Of a stretch of DNA of 64,000 bases, positions 27,001 through 36,184 are shown one piece after another. Numbering within the stretch: the first letter of the stretch is position 1; each line of letters begins with the position of its first letter. The notes beneath the pieces are model-generated. The model had not been told where the DNA came from and did not search any database. It saw only the letters and a list, made by a program, of their open reading frames with translations. The stretch spans positions 20,430,643-20,494,642 of the forward strand of contig CM041531.1 in the NCBI GenBank assembly GCA_023238725.1, in the 5' to 3' direction. This stretch comes from Scortum barcoo (Eukaryota; Chordata; Actinopteri; Centrarchiformes; Terapontidae). The position numbers and the translations under genes were made by a program.

Positions 27001-28615
27001 TGCATAGCGCTGATAACGCTAACTGGCCCCACGAGTCAGCGGGGTCCGCAGTTCTCGTGCTCACCTGTTGTGTTTGTGAGCTTGTCACAGATCGTGCTAG
27101 TGAAAAATAAGAATCCATGAAGCTTTTTTTTCTCCCCCTTTTCTTCCAGTTTAATGAAAAACTATTATCTTCCCTCTTGCCTTTTTTTTTTTTTTGCGTT
27201 TAGCACCAGAGGTTAGATTCAAGATCAGGGCAATATAATAACATATGATATAAAATAGAATAGGGGGTTTACTGAGCTGGAAAGAACTGGCGCACACCAT
27301 GTTGATGACAGGCCATAATGCTCACTCACAGCAAGTGAGTGCATAGTATTTGAGCCGACAGCAATCATAACCTGCTCGAAGCATTAGCTGCTGATTGAAA
27401 AAGCTATTATGCTAATGTATTTTTGGAAAGACAAATCATTAAAACAGTATATTTACAGCAGCATATAGGGACCATTAGTTTTGTATCAGCTCGTTACTAA
27501 AGCTTATTGTTGCATCACTTAAACTTCCAAAAATAAAAGGCGCTTTTCTATTTTAAAGTAGAAGATTACTGGCAAGCTGTAAAATGTATCGATCGAAGGC
27601 TCCTAGAAACACACAGGGAGCTTTTAATTTGCTGTGCATTTATTGCTGTAGCTTAAGTGATTCATCTGGGGGGTTCATTAGCCTCATCCTTATGCTCTGC
27701 GTGTGAAACCCAGCACCTTAAGCAACCTGCCTTTTAGTCTCCTCCCCAGACAGCTCCAAAGTTATCAGAGGTAATCCAGCTTTCAGAACATTGTCACGTA
27801 CTGTAGGGAGCAACCACTGTGGGAGTAAATGAGAAAGGAGCTGTCAAGGAGGGCGGATCTGTTGGGTTTTTCCACATATTCAGGCTTCTGTCACACTTTT
27901 CTCTTTAAACTGTTACTTAGCCATGCCAGCGACATGGCTCTAACCACGGCAATGACAGTCGGTTGGTCCACCACTTTGGTCTGGACTGTAATATGTCACT
28001 ATAATGGATTTCTGGGAAATCTTGTACAAATGTCCAAGTTCTATATTGAAAAATGCCTTATAGAAAATAATAATTGTTCTTCTTTTGCCAGTCAAGGTGT
28101 CCTGTCACAACTATTACAGTGTTTAATAATGGTTTATGGAGAAAAGGCTTTTTGGGTCGCAGGGGATTTTTTTCTTGTGGTACCACTGGGGCTGAGTGGC
28201 GGCGGTGAATACAGCTCTCTTCAACATTCAGCATGCTGACATTAGCATTTAGCTCAGACCCGTTAGTGCGGCCTTAGACTCTTAGTCTTGTTTCACCTTG
28301 AATTACACAAACCATTCATTTCCATGCTATTGAAGAAGGAAATTGTCACCTCAGATGATATTATGCGCAACGCATGGAGCTAATGACATGATGTCCGTCC
28401 CTCTCTTTTTGTCCTCGTCTTTCCCCAGGAGCAGCCAGGGCTTCATGCACATGAAGCTGTCGCGGACGAAGGAGAACAAGTACATCCTGGGCCAGAACAG
28501 CTGCCCTTTTGACAGCGTGCCCGAGATCATCCATTTCTACTCCAGCCGCAAGCTTCCTATCAAGGGCGCCGAACACATGTCCCTGCTCTACCCGGTAGCC
28601 ATCAGGACACTATAG
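3866..28615 (+). CDS. shf: SH2 domain-containing adapter protein F, 3' part of the gene (5 coding exons)
   Basis: Exons are 3866-4084, 14852-14998, 21388-21562, 21728-21847 and 28429-28615, with phases 1/1/1/2/2 that join without a break to the TAG ending at 28615. The product is an adaptor with phosphotyrosine-type motifs and a C-terminal SH2 domain, acting at the membrane/cytoplasm under receptor tyrosine kinases (SHF is reported downstream of PDGF receptor). Diagnostic pieces seen: LPLYDTPYEP, RPPEEYDQPWEWKK, IKVIKDLPWPPPVGQL, WYHGAISRTDAE, YLVRNSETSKNDYSLSLK and the C-terminus SLLYPVAIRTL. The IKVIKDLPWPPPVGQL block is, from memory, present in SHF and not SHB, and the linked genes are human 15q genes like SHF. 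The N-terminal exons and start codon are outside the window. There are no breaks in the visible frame. The alternative call, shb, is less likely. Confidence 0.93.
5020..5118 (+). CDS. shf: candidate alternative (cassette) exon of shf
   Basis: A 99-nt open segment preceded by a long T-rich pyrimidine tract and the acceptor TTGAACAG, and followed by the donor CAG/GTACCA. Read in the phase set by the previous exon (one base carried over), all 32 internal codons are open. It ends with one base, so its start and end phases match both neighbouring exons and it could be included or skipped without shifting frame. The translation begins ALLCYDCISYEGSVSG and is rich in Gly, Ser and Cys. I recall no such segment in human SHF. 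An internal GTAAGT at about 5056 could act as an earlier donor. This is a prediction only. Confidence 0.35.
6876..6936 (+). repeat. GATA microsatellite joined to a teleost retroposon-like tail
   Basis: Several TAGA units lead into a TACTTTATTGATCCC motif followed by GGGAAATTAC. This pairing of a GATA-type microsatellite with a TTTATTGATCCC...GGGAAATT tail is a familiar 3' end of non-LTR retroposons in teleost genomes. Recognised from memory; no database comparison was made. Confidence 0.6.
10791..10838 (+). promoter_or_regulatory. possible intronic enhancer core: ATGCAT plus AATTA sites
   Basis: A compact AT-rich cluster with ATATGCATGCAATTAG followed by CAAATTAAG and AAATTAAAT. These resemble POU and homeodomain binding sites. 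Function is inferred from motif density alone, and such motifs arise easily by chance in AT-rich introns. Confidence 0.25.
13440..13455 (+). repeat. short telomere-like repeat (TTAGGG x2.7)
   Basis: Two full TTAGGG units and a partial third sit in shf intron sequence. The run is too short to say more than that it matches the vertebrate telomere unit. Confidence 0.6.
14852..14998 (+). CDS. shf: shf exon with the IKVIKDLPWPPPVGQL block
   Basis: The acceptor ACACTTGCAG and donor GTGGGT bound a 147-nt exon that starts and ends in phase 1. It reads VEIKVIKDLPWPPPVGQL, then NTSPPLVEELESPSQTPQ and SPGQTSCDQHHH. The proline-rich PWPPPVG motif is the part I recognise from SHF and the main reason for choosing shf over shb. 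The large open frame upstream of 14852 is intron read-through: it includes the pyrimidine tract. Confidence 0.92.
16188..16203 (+). other. G-rich run (possible G-quadruplex)
   Basis: Two runs of six G residues are separated by a single T, with another GG after a second T. The number of G residues allows a quadruplex with very short loops. It lies within an shf intron. Confidence 0.4.
17064..17102 (+). promoter_or_regulatory. TAATTA cluster, possible intronic enhancer core
   Basis: The segment contains CATTAG, AATTAATTAG and CTTAATTAG within about 40 bases. The two TAATTA sites face each other as an imperfect palindrome around GCCAGC. Homeodomain proteins bind this core. Enhancer function is inference only. 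Confidence 0.3.
17701..17756 (+). repeat. GT microsatellite (compound)
   Basis: An array of GT/TG units is interrupted by a short G-rich stretch (GGGGGTGGTGG) and a CATG. It is intronic. Apparent open frames across it are repeat artefacts. Confidence 0.9.
19429..19837 (+). mobile_element. MITE-like dispersed repeat (AGTACTTGAGTAAATGTAC type)
   Basis: The segment opens with CAGTGGCAGAGGAAGTACT and ends with TACAGTACTTGAATAAATGTAC and CCCCTG. Inside are AAAAGTACAATATTACATTA and AAAGTAGTGCATTAAAA-like blocks. This is the layout of a very common non-autonomous DNA repeat in teleosts with GTAC-rich ends. There is no transposase frame. Recognised from memory, so the family name is left open. Confidence 0.6.
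20886..21022 (+). repeat. compound GT microsatellite
   Basis: GTGCGTGCGTGTGTGTGT at the start, then unique sequence, then a GTCTGT and GT array to 21022. It sits about 370 bases before the next shf exon. Confidence 0.85.
21388..21562 (+). CDS. shf: shf exon, linker leading into the SH2 domain
   Basis: The acceptor is TTTACAG and the donor is GTGAGT; the 175-nt exon starts in phase 1 and ends in phase 2. It reads VQFDGVEKSRMSPTKEGKTR, then LQRHSSGCLVNTKMTSLDH and ERIDPTMPLESQ. It is a Ser/Pro/basic linker corresponding to the human segment AQFEGPEKSCLSPG and the LPLENQ lead-in just before WYHG. There is no recognised catalytic or binding site of its own. Confidence 0.92.
21728..21847 (+). CDS. 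shf: shf exon, N-terminal half of the SH2 domain
   Basis: The acceptor CATTGTAG and donor GTAAGC bound 120 nt, starting and ending in phase 2. It reads WYHGAISRTDAESLLRLCKE and then ASYLVRNSETSKNDYSLSLK. The Arg of YLVRNS (codon 21804-21806) is the invariant phosphotyrosine-binding Arg of SH2 domains. It is intact, so the domain should bind phosphotyrosine. The preceding intron is only 165 bases, far shorter than the others in this gene. Confidence 0.96.
21848..28428 (+). other. shf: shf intron, 6.6 kb, splitting the SH2 domain
   Basis: Non-coding. It contains a degenerate TTTA microsatellite (26049-26078), a run of T residues near 27181-27195 and a teleost-type interspersed repeat (about 27925-28290) ending about 140 bases before the last exon. 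The rest is AT-moderate sequence without recognisable genes. The open frame at 27829-28239 falls largely inside the repeat. Confidence 0.85.
27925..28290 (+). repeat. teleost interspersed repeat (diverged copy)
   Basis: It contains CCACTTTGGTCTGGACTG, then GGATTTCTGGGAAATCTTGT, then GCATGCTGACATTAGCATTT and GACTCTTAGTCTTGTTT in this order. These are recognisable pieces of a repeat found widely in ray-finned fish, in which the CATGCTGACATTAGCATTTAG box is the best-kept part. The copy is diverged with small deletions. The family name was not assigned. Confidence 0.6.
28429..28615 (+). CDS. shf: shf last coding exon, C-terminal half of the SH2 domain and stop
   Basis: The acceptor is TTCCCCAG. 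The exon completes a Lys codon and reads SSQGFMHMKLSRTKENKYIL, then GQNSCPFDSVPEIIHFYSSR and KLPIKGAEHMSLLYPVAIRT, then Leu and TAG at 28613-28615. It carries the second half of the SH2 fold and ends at the family's usual C-terminus, so the gene is intact here. Confidence 0.96.
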
Positions 28616-28848
28616 TGCTCTGGGTCACCTGCAGGTGTCGGACCCCGCAGCACCCACCGGGGCACCCTGTGGCCCCCACGCTTCCTGTCCCTCTGGACAG
28701 AGCCCATTGAGCTCTTGGGAAAATAAACAGTGGCATCCCGAAACTGCTGATCCTGACTCACCTCACTGGCCGACAGATTCCAGACCTGTTTTGAAGGCCT
28801 ACTGCATACTATCTTATACATACAGACTCAATGTTGCAGAAGTCTTTA

Positions 28849-28873
28849 TTTTATTTTATTTTATTTTATTTAT
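28849..28873 (+). repeat. (ATTTT)n pentamer array in the shf 3' UTR
   Basis: About five ATTTT units end in ATTTATG. In a transcript this would be a U-rich tract about 230 bases after the stop codon. Confidence 0.8.
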
Positions 28874-29236
28874 GATAGACACCCACTTCATTATATCACA
28901 GACTGACTATCTGATGAACATCATTTCATTGATTCTTGAGCGGATATCCCTTAGCACTTAACACTCAAAGAAAAAGAAAGGTACAACACTGTAACATTTG
29001 TCACTGGGGTGTACCGTTAATCGTAACATGTTGGATTTCTTTCCTCAGACTGCACATCATGGAAATCGTGTATGAACAAGTTTGTTTGACTTTGCTCATT
29101 TGGTTAGGCTCTGTTGATACTGTAATTGTTTGTGAGGGGACTTGAAGATTGTAAGAGCCGTCTAAGGGAAGCAACATTTATGAAGCGTGTTGGGGGATAT
29201 TGTCCACTTGGGCCCCATACGGTGGCCAGGATATTG

Positions 29237-29242
29237 AATAAA
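29237..29242 (+). terminator. shf: possible proximal polyadenylation signal of shf
   Basis: AATAAA with a GU-rich stretch 10-30 bases downstream, about 620 bases after the stop codon. Sequence-based only. Confidence 0.4.
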
Positions 29243-31878
29243 CTGGCCTTGTATGATTGGTGTCTCCCCAGCTGCGTGGAAATAACAGGCCTGTGAACAG
29301 TGCAGACTGATCTCTCTATCTTGTCATAGCGCATGCTGTCTGCTATCCATCACTAAGTGGGTGTATCACACCAATGACAGTGTAAGTACCGTAGTGTTGA
29401 GACAGGCGGGAGAGCATGATGGATGGGTCAAGCCGTCCGACATAGTACAATTGGCTGAGGCTGGAGACCAGAGCCTGTCCAAATGGACCAAATTAGCCCC
29501 CGCTGCCCCTGCTTAGAATGGCTTTGCATCGGGAGAATGAAATATGCCTGCATTGTCTACCTCAGAAAATCAATTTCATTCGCCCATCTGCAGATCAATA
29601 GGTACAATGGGATTGCAGACATCGATCTGCCCTCCCTTTGACATTCCCAGTCCCCTTAAAATTGCATCATTGGTTTTAGGAATATGTTTTTTGGAATACA
29701 GTTAATCCAAGATTATTTTTTTCTTATGAAAATGCAACCAGATTTTTTCAGATATGTACAGTCACTAATATGATACTGTGTGATGTCAGTAACAAATGTT
29801 TGGTTAATGCCTTATAATGCATGGGTCAAATCAGTCCGCTAGATCAGCTGATTTCCAATTCTGCTTTTAACGATTGTTCTGTGACTGTAATTTATTCTGG
29901 GGTAATTATTACTAATGTGTTACTTCTCCGTGATGGCCCATTGCCCCTCCTCGCCCTCATCGTTCTGTGCCGATGTGATCGTGTGTTTTTTGGGACCGCT
30001 CCGGCCTCTTAACTGTGGTGCTTTGCAATTTTCATTGTTTCAAATTCTGCCAAATGCACGTATGCCTCGGTGGCCTGACTCTGGGGCGTCTCCTGACCAA
30101 CGGGATTGTCAAGCCTCGTGTGAGAGACTATCGCATTTACCCGCCCCAGATAAACACCCACCGTCAACCTGTCATGCTCCCTCTTTGCATTCAGATCTCT
30201 CTCTTATCATCTACCCTTTCCTACCAGATGTGCATACATGTGTGAGTGTGAGTGAGTATGCATGTCTCCAACACGTTCATGTGTATGGTATATGTACGCG
30301 TAATGAGAGTGTGCACAGACTTTCTGAGATTCAGTGTGCTTTCTTTCTTTTTTTCTTTTTTTCTTTTTTTTTTAACCCAGCTAAGGCTGGTACAAACTGG
30401 TGACAGCCCTCACTCCAACCTCTCTGATTGTCGGCACCTTTTATTTCCTCCCCTGAACTCAAGAAACTAGAATTCAGCCCTGTGCCTCACTAATTATCAT
30501 TCATTCTTGTATTCCCTGGTTAACCACATTGGATTTTAGCAGCTCATAGGAATGACGTGTCTTTATTGTTGCCTGCTCTCTGCAATTTGTTTGTAACAGA
30601 CCTAATAATATTTCAGCCCAGAGCATATAATATTGCTGACCAATTACAACAAGAAGAAACTGATTTGCCAAGAGTATCCACACCACGTCTAATGAGAGTG
30701 CCTAATTTCTGTGTGATCAAACTGCCTCTTCATTGGAAACCTTTGTCAATCTCATGAGTTGCAAAATTCTGGTTTAATGAGCATATCCAAGTAAAAGTGT
30801 AAATTTTTGGGGCAGGCTTTGATCCACACTGAAAATAACTGACACTTAGATTAGAAACATTAAAAACAGACTTTAGAGAGCATGACCACTGTGTGTGCAA
30901 AGTCAAATACAGTTCGGCCAGCTTGACTATATCTCCGCCGCATGCTATGCAACTATGAACTGCAGTCATTGAAGGGAGAATGATTGGAGTGTGTGCCTCC
31001 ACCAAATGTTTATGTCAAACGTGATGGTACAAAAAGTCCACCGGGAAGAGACGCAATAAGCAGAACGACCCGATTAGTTAAAAAAAAAAAAAAAAAAGTG
31101 GAATGTATGCAGAAGTTTATTTTGTTGGTGCAGTAAGTGAGCAGACCGATGTTGCTGTCATCAGATCAGTATGTCAAACAAGGGTGTCCGTTCATATCAT
31201 AAGGCAACCTCTGCAGCTTTATTAAGGAAAAGTATGTTGTCGAAGTGGACCTATGTATTTCCTCAAGAGAAGAGAAGATATCCTAAGAAGAAATGCTAAT
31301 GAAATAAACTATATGTGTGATGTATCCTTTATGTTCCCTGTTTAAGAGATCAAATGTTTGAGAGTAGAGGCTCTTTATTTAGTTACTGCTGCTGGTGAGC
31401 GTCACTCTACTGTAGGAAAGAGCCTGCGTATGATGGCTGCACTGCCTGGAGAGAGAGGCCTTAGCTTTGGAGAAAGGGAAAACTAGAATGAGGGGGAGAC
31501 AGAGGGGAGGGTGTTCTGTCAGGAGGTGGGAGGGGGGGTGGAGTTGCAATCAGCAGACACACTCTTCTTTGTATATTTCTATTATGAGAACCTGAAAGAG
31601 CCCTTCTCCTCCCTCAGAAGTGTCTTAAAGTGTGTGTGTGTCTGTACACACAATTGTGCATGCATGAAACAGTGTTTGAGTGTGTGCGTGCGTGCGTGCA
31701 TGTGTGTGTGCCTGCGTACTGATGTAAGCAGCCATCAGCCATTGACTTGCCCTGTGTGTATCTTGTGTATCACTTTACTATGGTGAAGTGGCATGTATGA
31801 GTTTCCTTTGTGTACATTTTTGTGCCACGTATGTATGCACTACTATAACATATCTCTGTACAGTCCCTCATGGCCAAA

Positions 31879-31886
31879 TGTATATA
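31879..31886 (+). promoter_or_regulatory. shf: Pumilio-type element TGTATATA
   Basis: TGTATATA matches the UGUANAUA Pumilio recognition element. It lies about 45 bases upstream of the distal AATAAA pair, so it would be near the 3' end of the long transcript. Its use depends on the long 3' UTR being real. Confidence 0.35.
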
Positions 31887-31927
31887 CTGAATGTATTGTA
31901 TGGGGACATAGAGGCATCAAGGTTCAA

Positions 31928-31937
31928 AATAAATAAA
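31928..31937 (+). terminator. shf: distal polyadenylation signal of shf (overlapping AATAAA pair)
   Basis: AATAAATAAA holds two overlapping canonical hexamers. UGUA motifs lie upstream and a U/GU-rich stretch begins about 10 bases downstream. This is the best-formed 3'-end signal between the shf stop and the convergent ubl7 gene. Confidence 0.5.
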
Positions 31938-32342
31938 ATTGGGTTTATGAGTTATTGTGTGATTTAATGTTTCATTGATTTTGTTCCCCCCTTGTTGTTT
32001 TATGCAGGCACGCCACAATAAAGTAAACAAAATAATTTGGCGAGAGAAAAGCTCCCTTCCTGTATCTTCACCATCGCCTGTTACCATGGTGAAGCTCTTC
32101 GATAGCTCGGGAAGAGCGACCATTGTTTGAGTCAAGGACAGAATGCTGGAGCTATTATCAAGCCAGTACTCCAGCACTTGTTGTCCTCTATTGATCCACT
32201 TTGTAGCACAGTCCTGTTATATTTTTTTTCACTCTGTTGTTCATCCCTGTAGCATTTGCTTTATGTGCGTCTGTCTGAAGCTTGCTTGTCCATATTTCCT
32301 GCAGTACAATGAGGTACTCTGCATCCAATAATCACACCTCTG

Positions 32343-32485
32343 GCCATATATATATATTTTTTTTTTTTCATGGGTTTAAAGTGTTCTCACTGAACTCTCT
32401 GTGTGTCTATGTTCCCTGTAATTAGTGCTGTGCTCACTCTATACCAAATACCAGCAAATCCATGTTTTTATGGATGCTTTCCAAC
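32343..32485 (+). repeat. dispersed repeat copy A with (AT)n-T12 leader
   Basis: A short AT run and twelve T residues lead into TCTCACTGAACTCTCTGTGT, then GTTCCCTGTAATTAGTGCTG, then ATACCAGCAAATCCATGTTT and TATGGATG. The same ordered blocks recur at 48173-48382 after a much longer AT run. Confidence 0.75.
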
Positions 32486-35216
32486 AACAAAACAACAGTC
32501 TTTACTGTTATTGCATAGTTTTCTTGGCTTCTCTGTTTTGTGCAGTATAAGCACAGTTTTCAGGCAGTAGACATGCACAAACTGTATTTGTTTGCTTTGT
32601 ATTCTTTTCTGTGATTATGGCTACTCTTAGGCCACACACACATCACTGTGAATCGTACAAGCTATCGGACCCTCCAGCATGTTACTGCTGGTGAAACCCC
32701 TCAGGAGTTAAGCATTGAGTGCTGTTGAAGGGCAATTTTAACAGTGGATTTCCTAATCCCTGACCCTGAGATCCCTCTCAGAACTGTTGCATTGTGATCG
32801 CAAGAACAGTTTCTAACACACAGCACATTTTGGCCACAAAACATCTGACAGGCGTTCAGGGCAGAGCACAGGCAGGGGGCTGATGAAGGGAAACACTGAA
32901 CATTGACAGCCTCTCGAGCGGTTTGGTGGTAGACAGATCTGTGATGCACACACCTCAAGTTTGGCTTCAAGAGTAACAGACAGCCAGACATGGGAGGACT
33001 TTGTTTGTGTGGCTGCTACAGTGAAACTTCTTTGAAAACAACCATGAAACACTCTATATTAAAAATTATATCCACAAAAATGCAAAAAAGAGAATTGGTA
33101 CACCATTGTTCAGTAACAGCTCCAGCTACACACACACTTGAGCAGTGAACTGCATCTGGAAATGTTCAAATTTCAAATGTCGCTTTGGGTTTAGCTGTAG
33201 ATTTTCTCTGTCTCACCCGACTCAATCAAATGCACCACTTCAGACACAACAAGGGAGGTGAAGCTGCTATTTAAAGCTTCCGTCCTAACTCCCGGCGGCT
33301 CGTGCAAGAACTCTGCCTCTCCCTGTGCTGCAGCGCCGTTCTCCTCCAGAGGAGCTCCATCAAGGGTTAAAGCACCTGGGATGAAATGCATCAAAGAGGC
33401 TTTTGTGGACTGGAAAAAAAGAGTGCTGGAAAAGAAGAGGGGAAGAAGAATAAAAAGCGTGGCTTGAAAGCGATGAATGGGCCTCAAGGGGATAAAATGG
33501 CCTTGTGTCCGTCAGAACCTCATTTCATATTCCGCTCAGTCACGCCAGGCAGAAAGCAATCTCAGGTAACAGACCTTATGTTAATAACACGTGGGTTGCC
33601 TCCTTTCAGAAAGACAAAAGCGGATGGAGGGCATTATACCAACTCCATCCTTTCCCCCTCCTCTGGCATGTCGGAGGATTTCGTCTGGAGAGAATAGTGT
33701 TGGTATTGTTCTACTTGTCTGTGAGGGCTTGATTAGAGGAGCTTTACACCATTTCAAAAGGTCTGGCGTTGATGATTTCCATTGGCTTAACATATTGCCT
33801 GTAATGACACGGTGCAAAACCTCGCTCATTACCTGAATCCCAGGTCAGTGTGGGAGTAATTGGGCAGATTTGTGCCAGCTTCAAAGCTCCAGGCGCGATT
33901 CATTAGGAAAGCCGTTTCCTGTCCCCGCTCGGATCACGTGATTTGATCGCTGTGGTGAGATTTAGAGAAAAATTAAAAGAATGCATGCGGAGAAAGTCTG
34001 GCAAGCTCGTGGAAGAACAATGTGACTGTCTGCAGCTACTCAAAGGCCCTTCGACTGTGGGCTGAAGTGCGGCGGGGCACTCTGTGATAACCGTGACAAA
34101 GCCCAACGCCGAGCCACTGTGTTGATTTAAGAGGTGGAACGGACAGAGGAGGAAAACGAAAAGCTCATCTTCCATTATTTCTTCTCCCCGTGAGAACTTC
34201 AAAGTTGGCGCTTCACTTGTAATAGCGAGTGCCACCAGCAGCTACAACACAAAAAAAAAGAGGGGGGGAGAACACGTGAGATTCACCTCTCTGTCATTAC
34301 ATTATCTTCACTCTCATAATTTTATTGGATATGTGCTCTTCAGATGCTTGTGGAATAGTCTTGAAGAGGCGATGAAAGAGTTGAGATGTGCAAACAATGG
34401 TTCAGCATATTCTCTTTTGACATATGGGTGGATATAGAGGATTTAATATCAAGGTCCTAAGAGACTATATGTAGTCAATACTGCTCTCACAGCCAACAAC
34501 AAAAGGGACCTAAACATGGCGTGCAATAACACCTTTTCTATAACATACGTGTGACTGCATTTCTCACACACACAAACACACTTGAGTGTTTCCATGACAA
34601 CTTCACGATATTCCACACTAAATTGTTTAGAATATCCTGAAAGCTGCCGTTATGGGGCTGGTGATGGTGGCCTGTGAATAAAAACAGCAAACAGGTTTAG
34701 TGTGTGTGTCCTGCAACACATCTGAACAACACAGCTGAATGGAAATCAGTGCAAAACTATTCTGCAATACTCCTGCTTGGTTTAAAATTTCATTGTTTTT
34801 TTTGGGCAAGCACGACCCAAGTCTCTTTTCCTAATTTGCTGTAAAGCCAATGACACTTTTATTCACTATTGTTTTGTCAGTGCTCTGACACTGTTTCCTT
34901 CAGTGCAGTGGAAATGCTTTATTTTTAAAATACCCTTGGAGGCAGTTGGAGGTGGAAATTGCCCGCAGGTGTGCATACATATAAAATGGTAATGGGGACA
35001 GACGGACACAAAGCGCTGTTTGGGTGCTGCGCTCATGAAAGGGCAATCCACTGATTGAGCTGTCACATTCACAGATGCAGTAATAAAACTAAGCAGGGCA
35101 ATTACTGTAGATGGAGAACGGTAGGTAGCGGAGGGGGGCACGCAATATGTCCTCCCCTAAAATACCCTGATGGGAGACAATGAGACAAAGCAAATGCAGC
35201 CCTCCGTAATAAGGCT

Positions 35217-35249
35217 GGGGTGAGGGGGAGGGAAAAAAAGGCGGAGGGG
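35217..35249 (+). other. G-rich segment, quadruplex motif
   Basis: Tracts GGGG, GGGGG, GGG and GGGG are separated by TGA, A and a longer A-rich loop. Quadruplex formation is possible but the long loop weakens it. Confidence 0.35.
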
Positions 35250-35849
35250 CTCAGCTAATGGTAACAATGCTCTGACAAGCACAGCAACATCTCAGTGGAT
35301 GTTAATAAAGCTATCACCTTATGTGTGCAACTTCCTTTTGTTTTTTCTCTTGTGGCCGGCTGTCTGAGCACAGCTCCGTCTTTGAAAAATGAAAGCCTGC
35401 ACTACAACTACAACATCCATTTATCAAAAACTGCTCAGCAGAGGGCAGACCAAGGACATAATTTTAAATTTAGCAGAGGTAGAAAGAGCAAATGAACAAG
35501 CAGCGTGTCTGGACAGAGGTGACTTCTGATCTTCTCGTGTCTGGATAGAAATAAACTACTGCATTGCCATCTAGTGTACAAATAGGGGAATTACACAGGC
35601 TGAGTAGACAATGTAAATACAGTGCCGATTTTAGAGCATCATGAGGCACATTTAAATACTGCAATCCAATACATTGATCATTATTTGTACAATTAAGAAG
35701 CAAAAAAGGGTGACCTTATAATTGCACACCAGCTTTTCAACAAAGTTCAGTAGAGAATTTGGACCCATAAATTTACAGCGAATGCCACCTATTAATTAAT
35801 AAATAGAGGAAGAAGAGGAAGAAGAGTTGTTGAGGTCAACATGATTACA

Positions 35850-35855
35850 TTTATT
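35850..35855 (-). terminator. ubl7: polyadenylation signal of ubl7
   Basis: TTTATT on the plus strand is AATAAA on the minus strand, about 190 bases downstream of the ubl7 stop. It implies a short 3' UTR. Confidence 0.6.
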
Positions 35856-36043
35856 TAACATTTAAGTCCAGACCTTTGTGGAGCTCAGTTGAAATGGAAC
35901 TGCCCTGTATGTAAATGGAGTAGTAATAAAAAAAAGTGATATACTGCATGTCTAAAGTAATAATTTATCATTCATGGCCAGTGGGATGACAAGCTCCTTC
36001 CTGGTCTCTCCTCTATAAAAGCCTTTGTCCATGGGGTATGGGC

Positions 36044-36184
36044 TCAGAGTCCTGGGCCTCCAGCAAATATGAGCTCCAGGGCAGCCTGGATGTCACCATC
36101 TGTGGCCTGCAGCGCCCTCAGCATCAGCTCCTCATCCTGGATCCCCATGTCCCTGAGCTGCTGCATCTGGGACTGCCAGCGGCC
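36044..36184 (-). CDS. ubl7: ubl7 last exon, UBA domain and stop
   Basis: Phase 0, 47 codons with TGA at 36046-36044. It reads GRWQSQMQQLRDMGIQDEEL, then MLRALQATDGDIQAALELIF and AGGPGL. The MGI loop and the LELIF helix are typical of UBA domains that bind ubiquitin. Confidence 0.97.
   Translation of the reverse strand, partial: GRWQSQMQQLRDMGIQDEELMLRALQATDGDIQAALELIFAGGPGL

Larger units (their letters stand above)
28616..31955 (+). other. shf: shf 3' UTR (up to 3.3 kb, alternative ends)
   Basis: Sequence after the shf stop with no further coding signal. AATAAA occurs at 28722-28727, 29237-29242, 31303-31308 and as an overlapping pair at 31928-31937. The 29237 site is followed by TTGTATGATTGGTGTCT, and the last pair by TTGGGTTTATGAGTTATTGT, both plausible GU-rich downstream elements. 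The last site also has several TGTA motifs just upstream. An ATTTT pentamer array lies near 28849-28873, and an 18-base A run lies near 31080. Which ends are used cannot be told from sequence. Confidence 0.5.
31956..35849. other. intergenic gap between convergent shf and ubl7
   Basis: No gene was recognised. Contents seen: a dispersed repeat with an AT/T leader (32343-32485), short CA runs, a G-rich segment with quadruplex potential (35217-35249) and purine-rich patches. Small open frames on both strands (for example near 33191-33487 and 33903-34235) show no domain, no convincing splice sites and no resemblance to known families. Confidence 0.7.

Noticed and set aside
27829..28239. 136-codon open frame before the last shf exon
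   Set aside because: Most of it overlaps the teleost interspersed repeat at 27925-28290; the translation resembles no protein family.
33191..33487. 98-codon minus-strand and overlapping plus-strand frames in the intergenic gap
   Set aside because: Mutually overlapping frames without domain similarity or splice context; no evidence for a gene between shf and ubl7.
36012..36022. TATAAAAGC sequence near the ubl7 3' end
   Set aside because: It looks like a TATA box but lies just past the ubl7 stop codon with no gene starting nearby, so it is probably chance in the 3' UTR.
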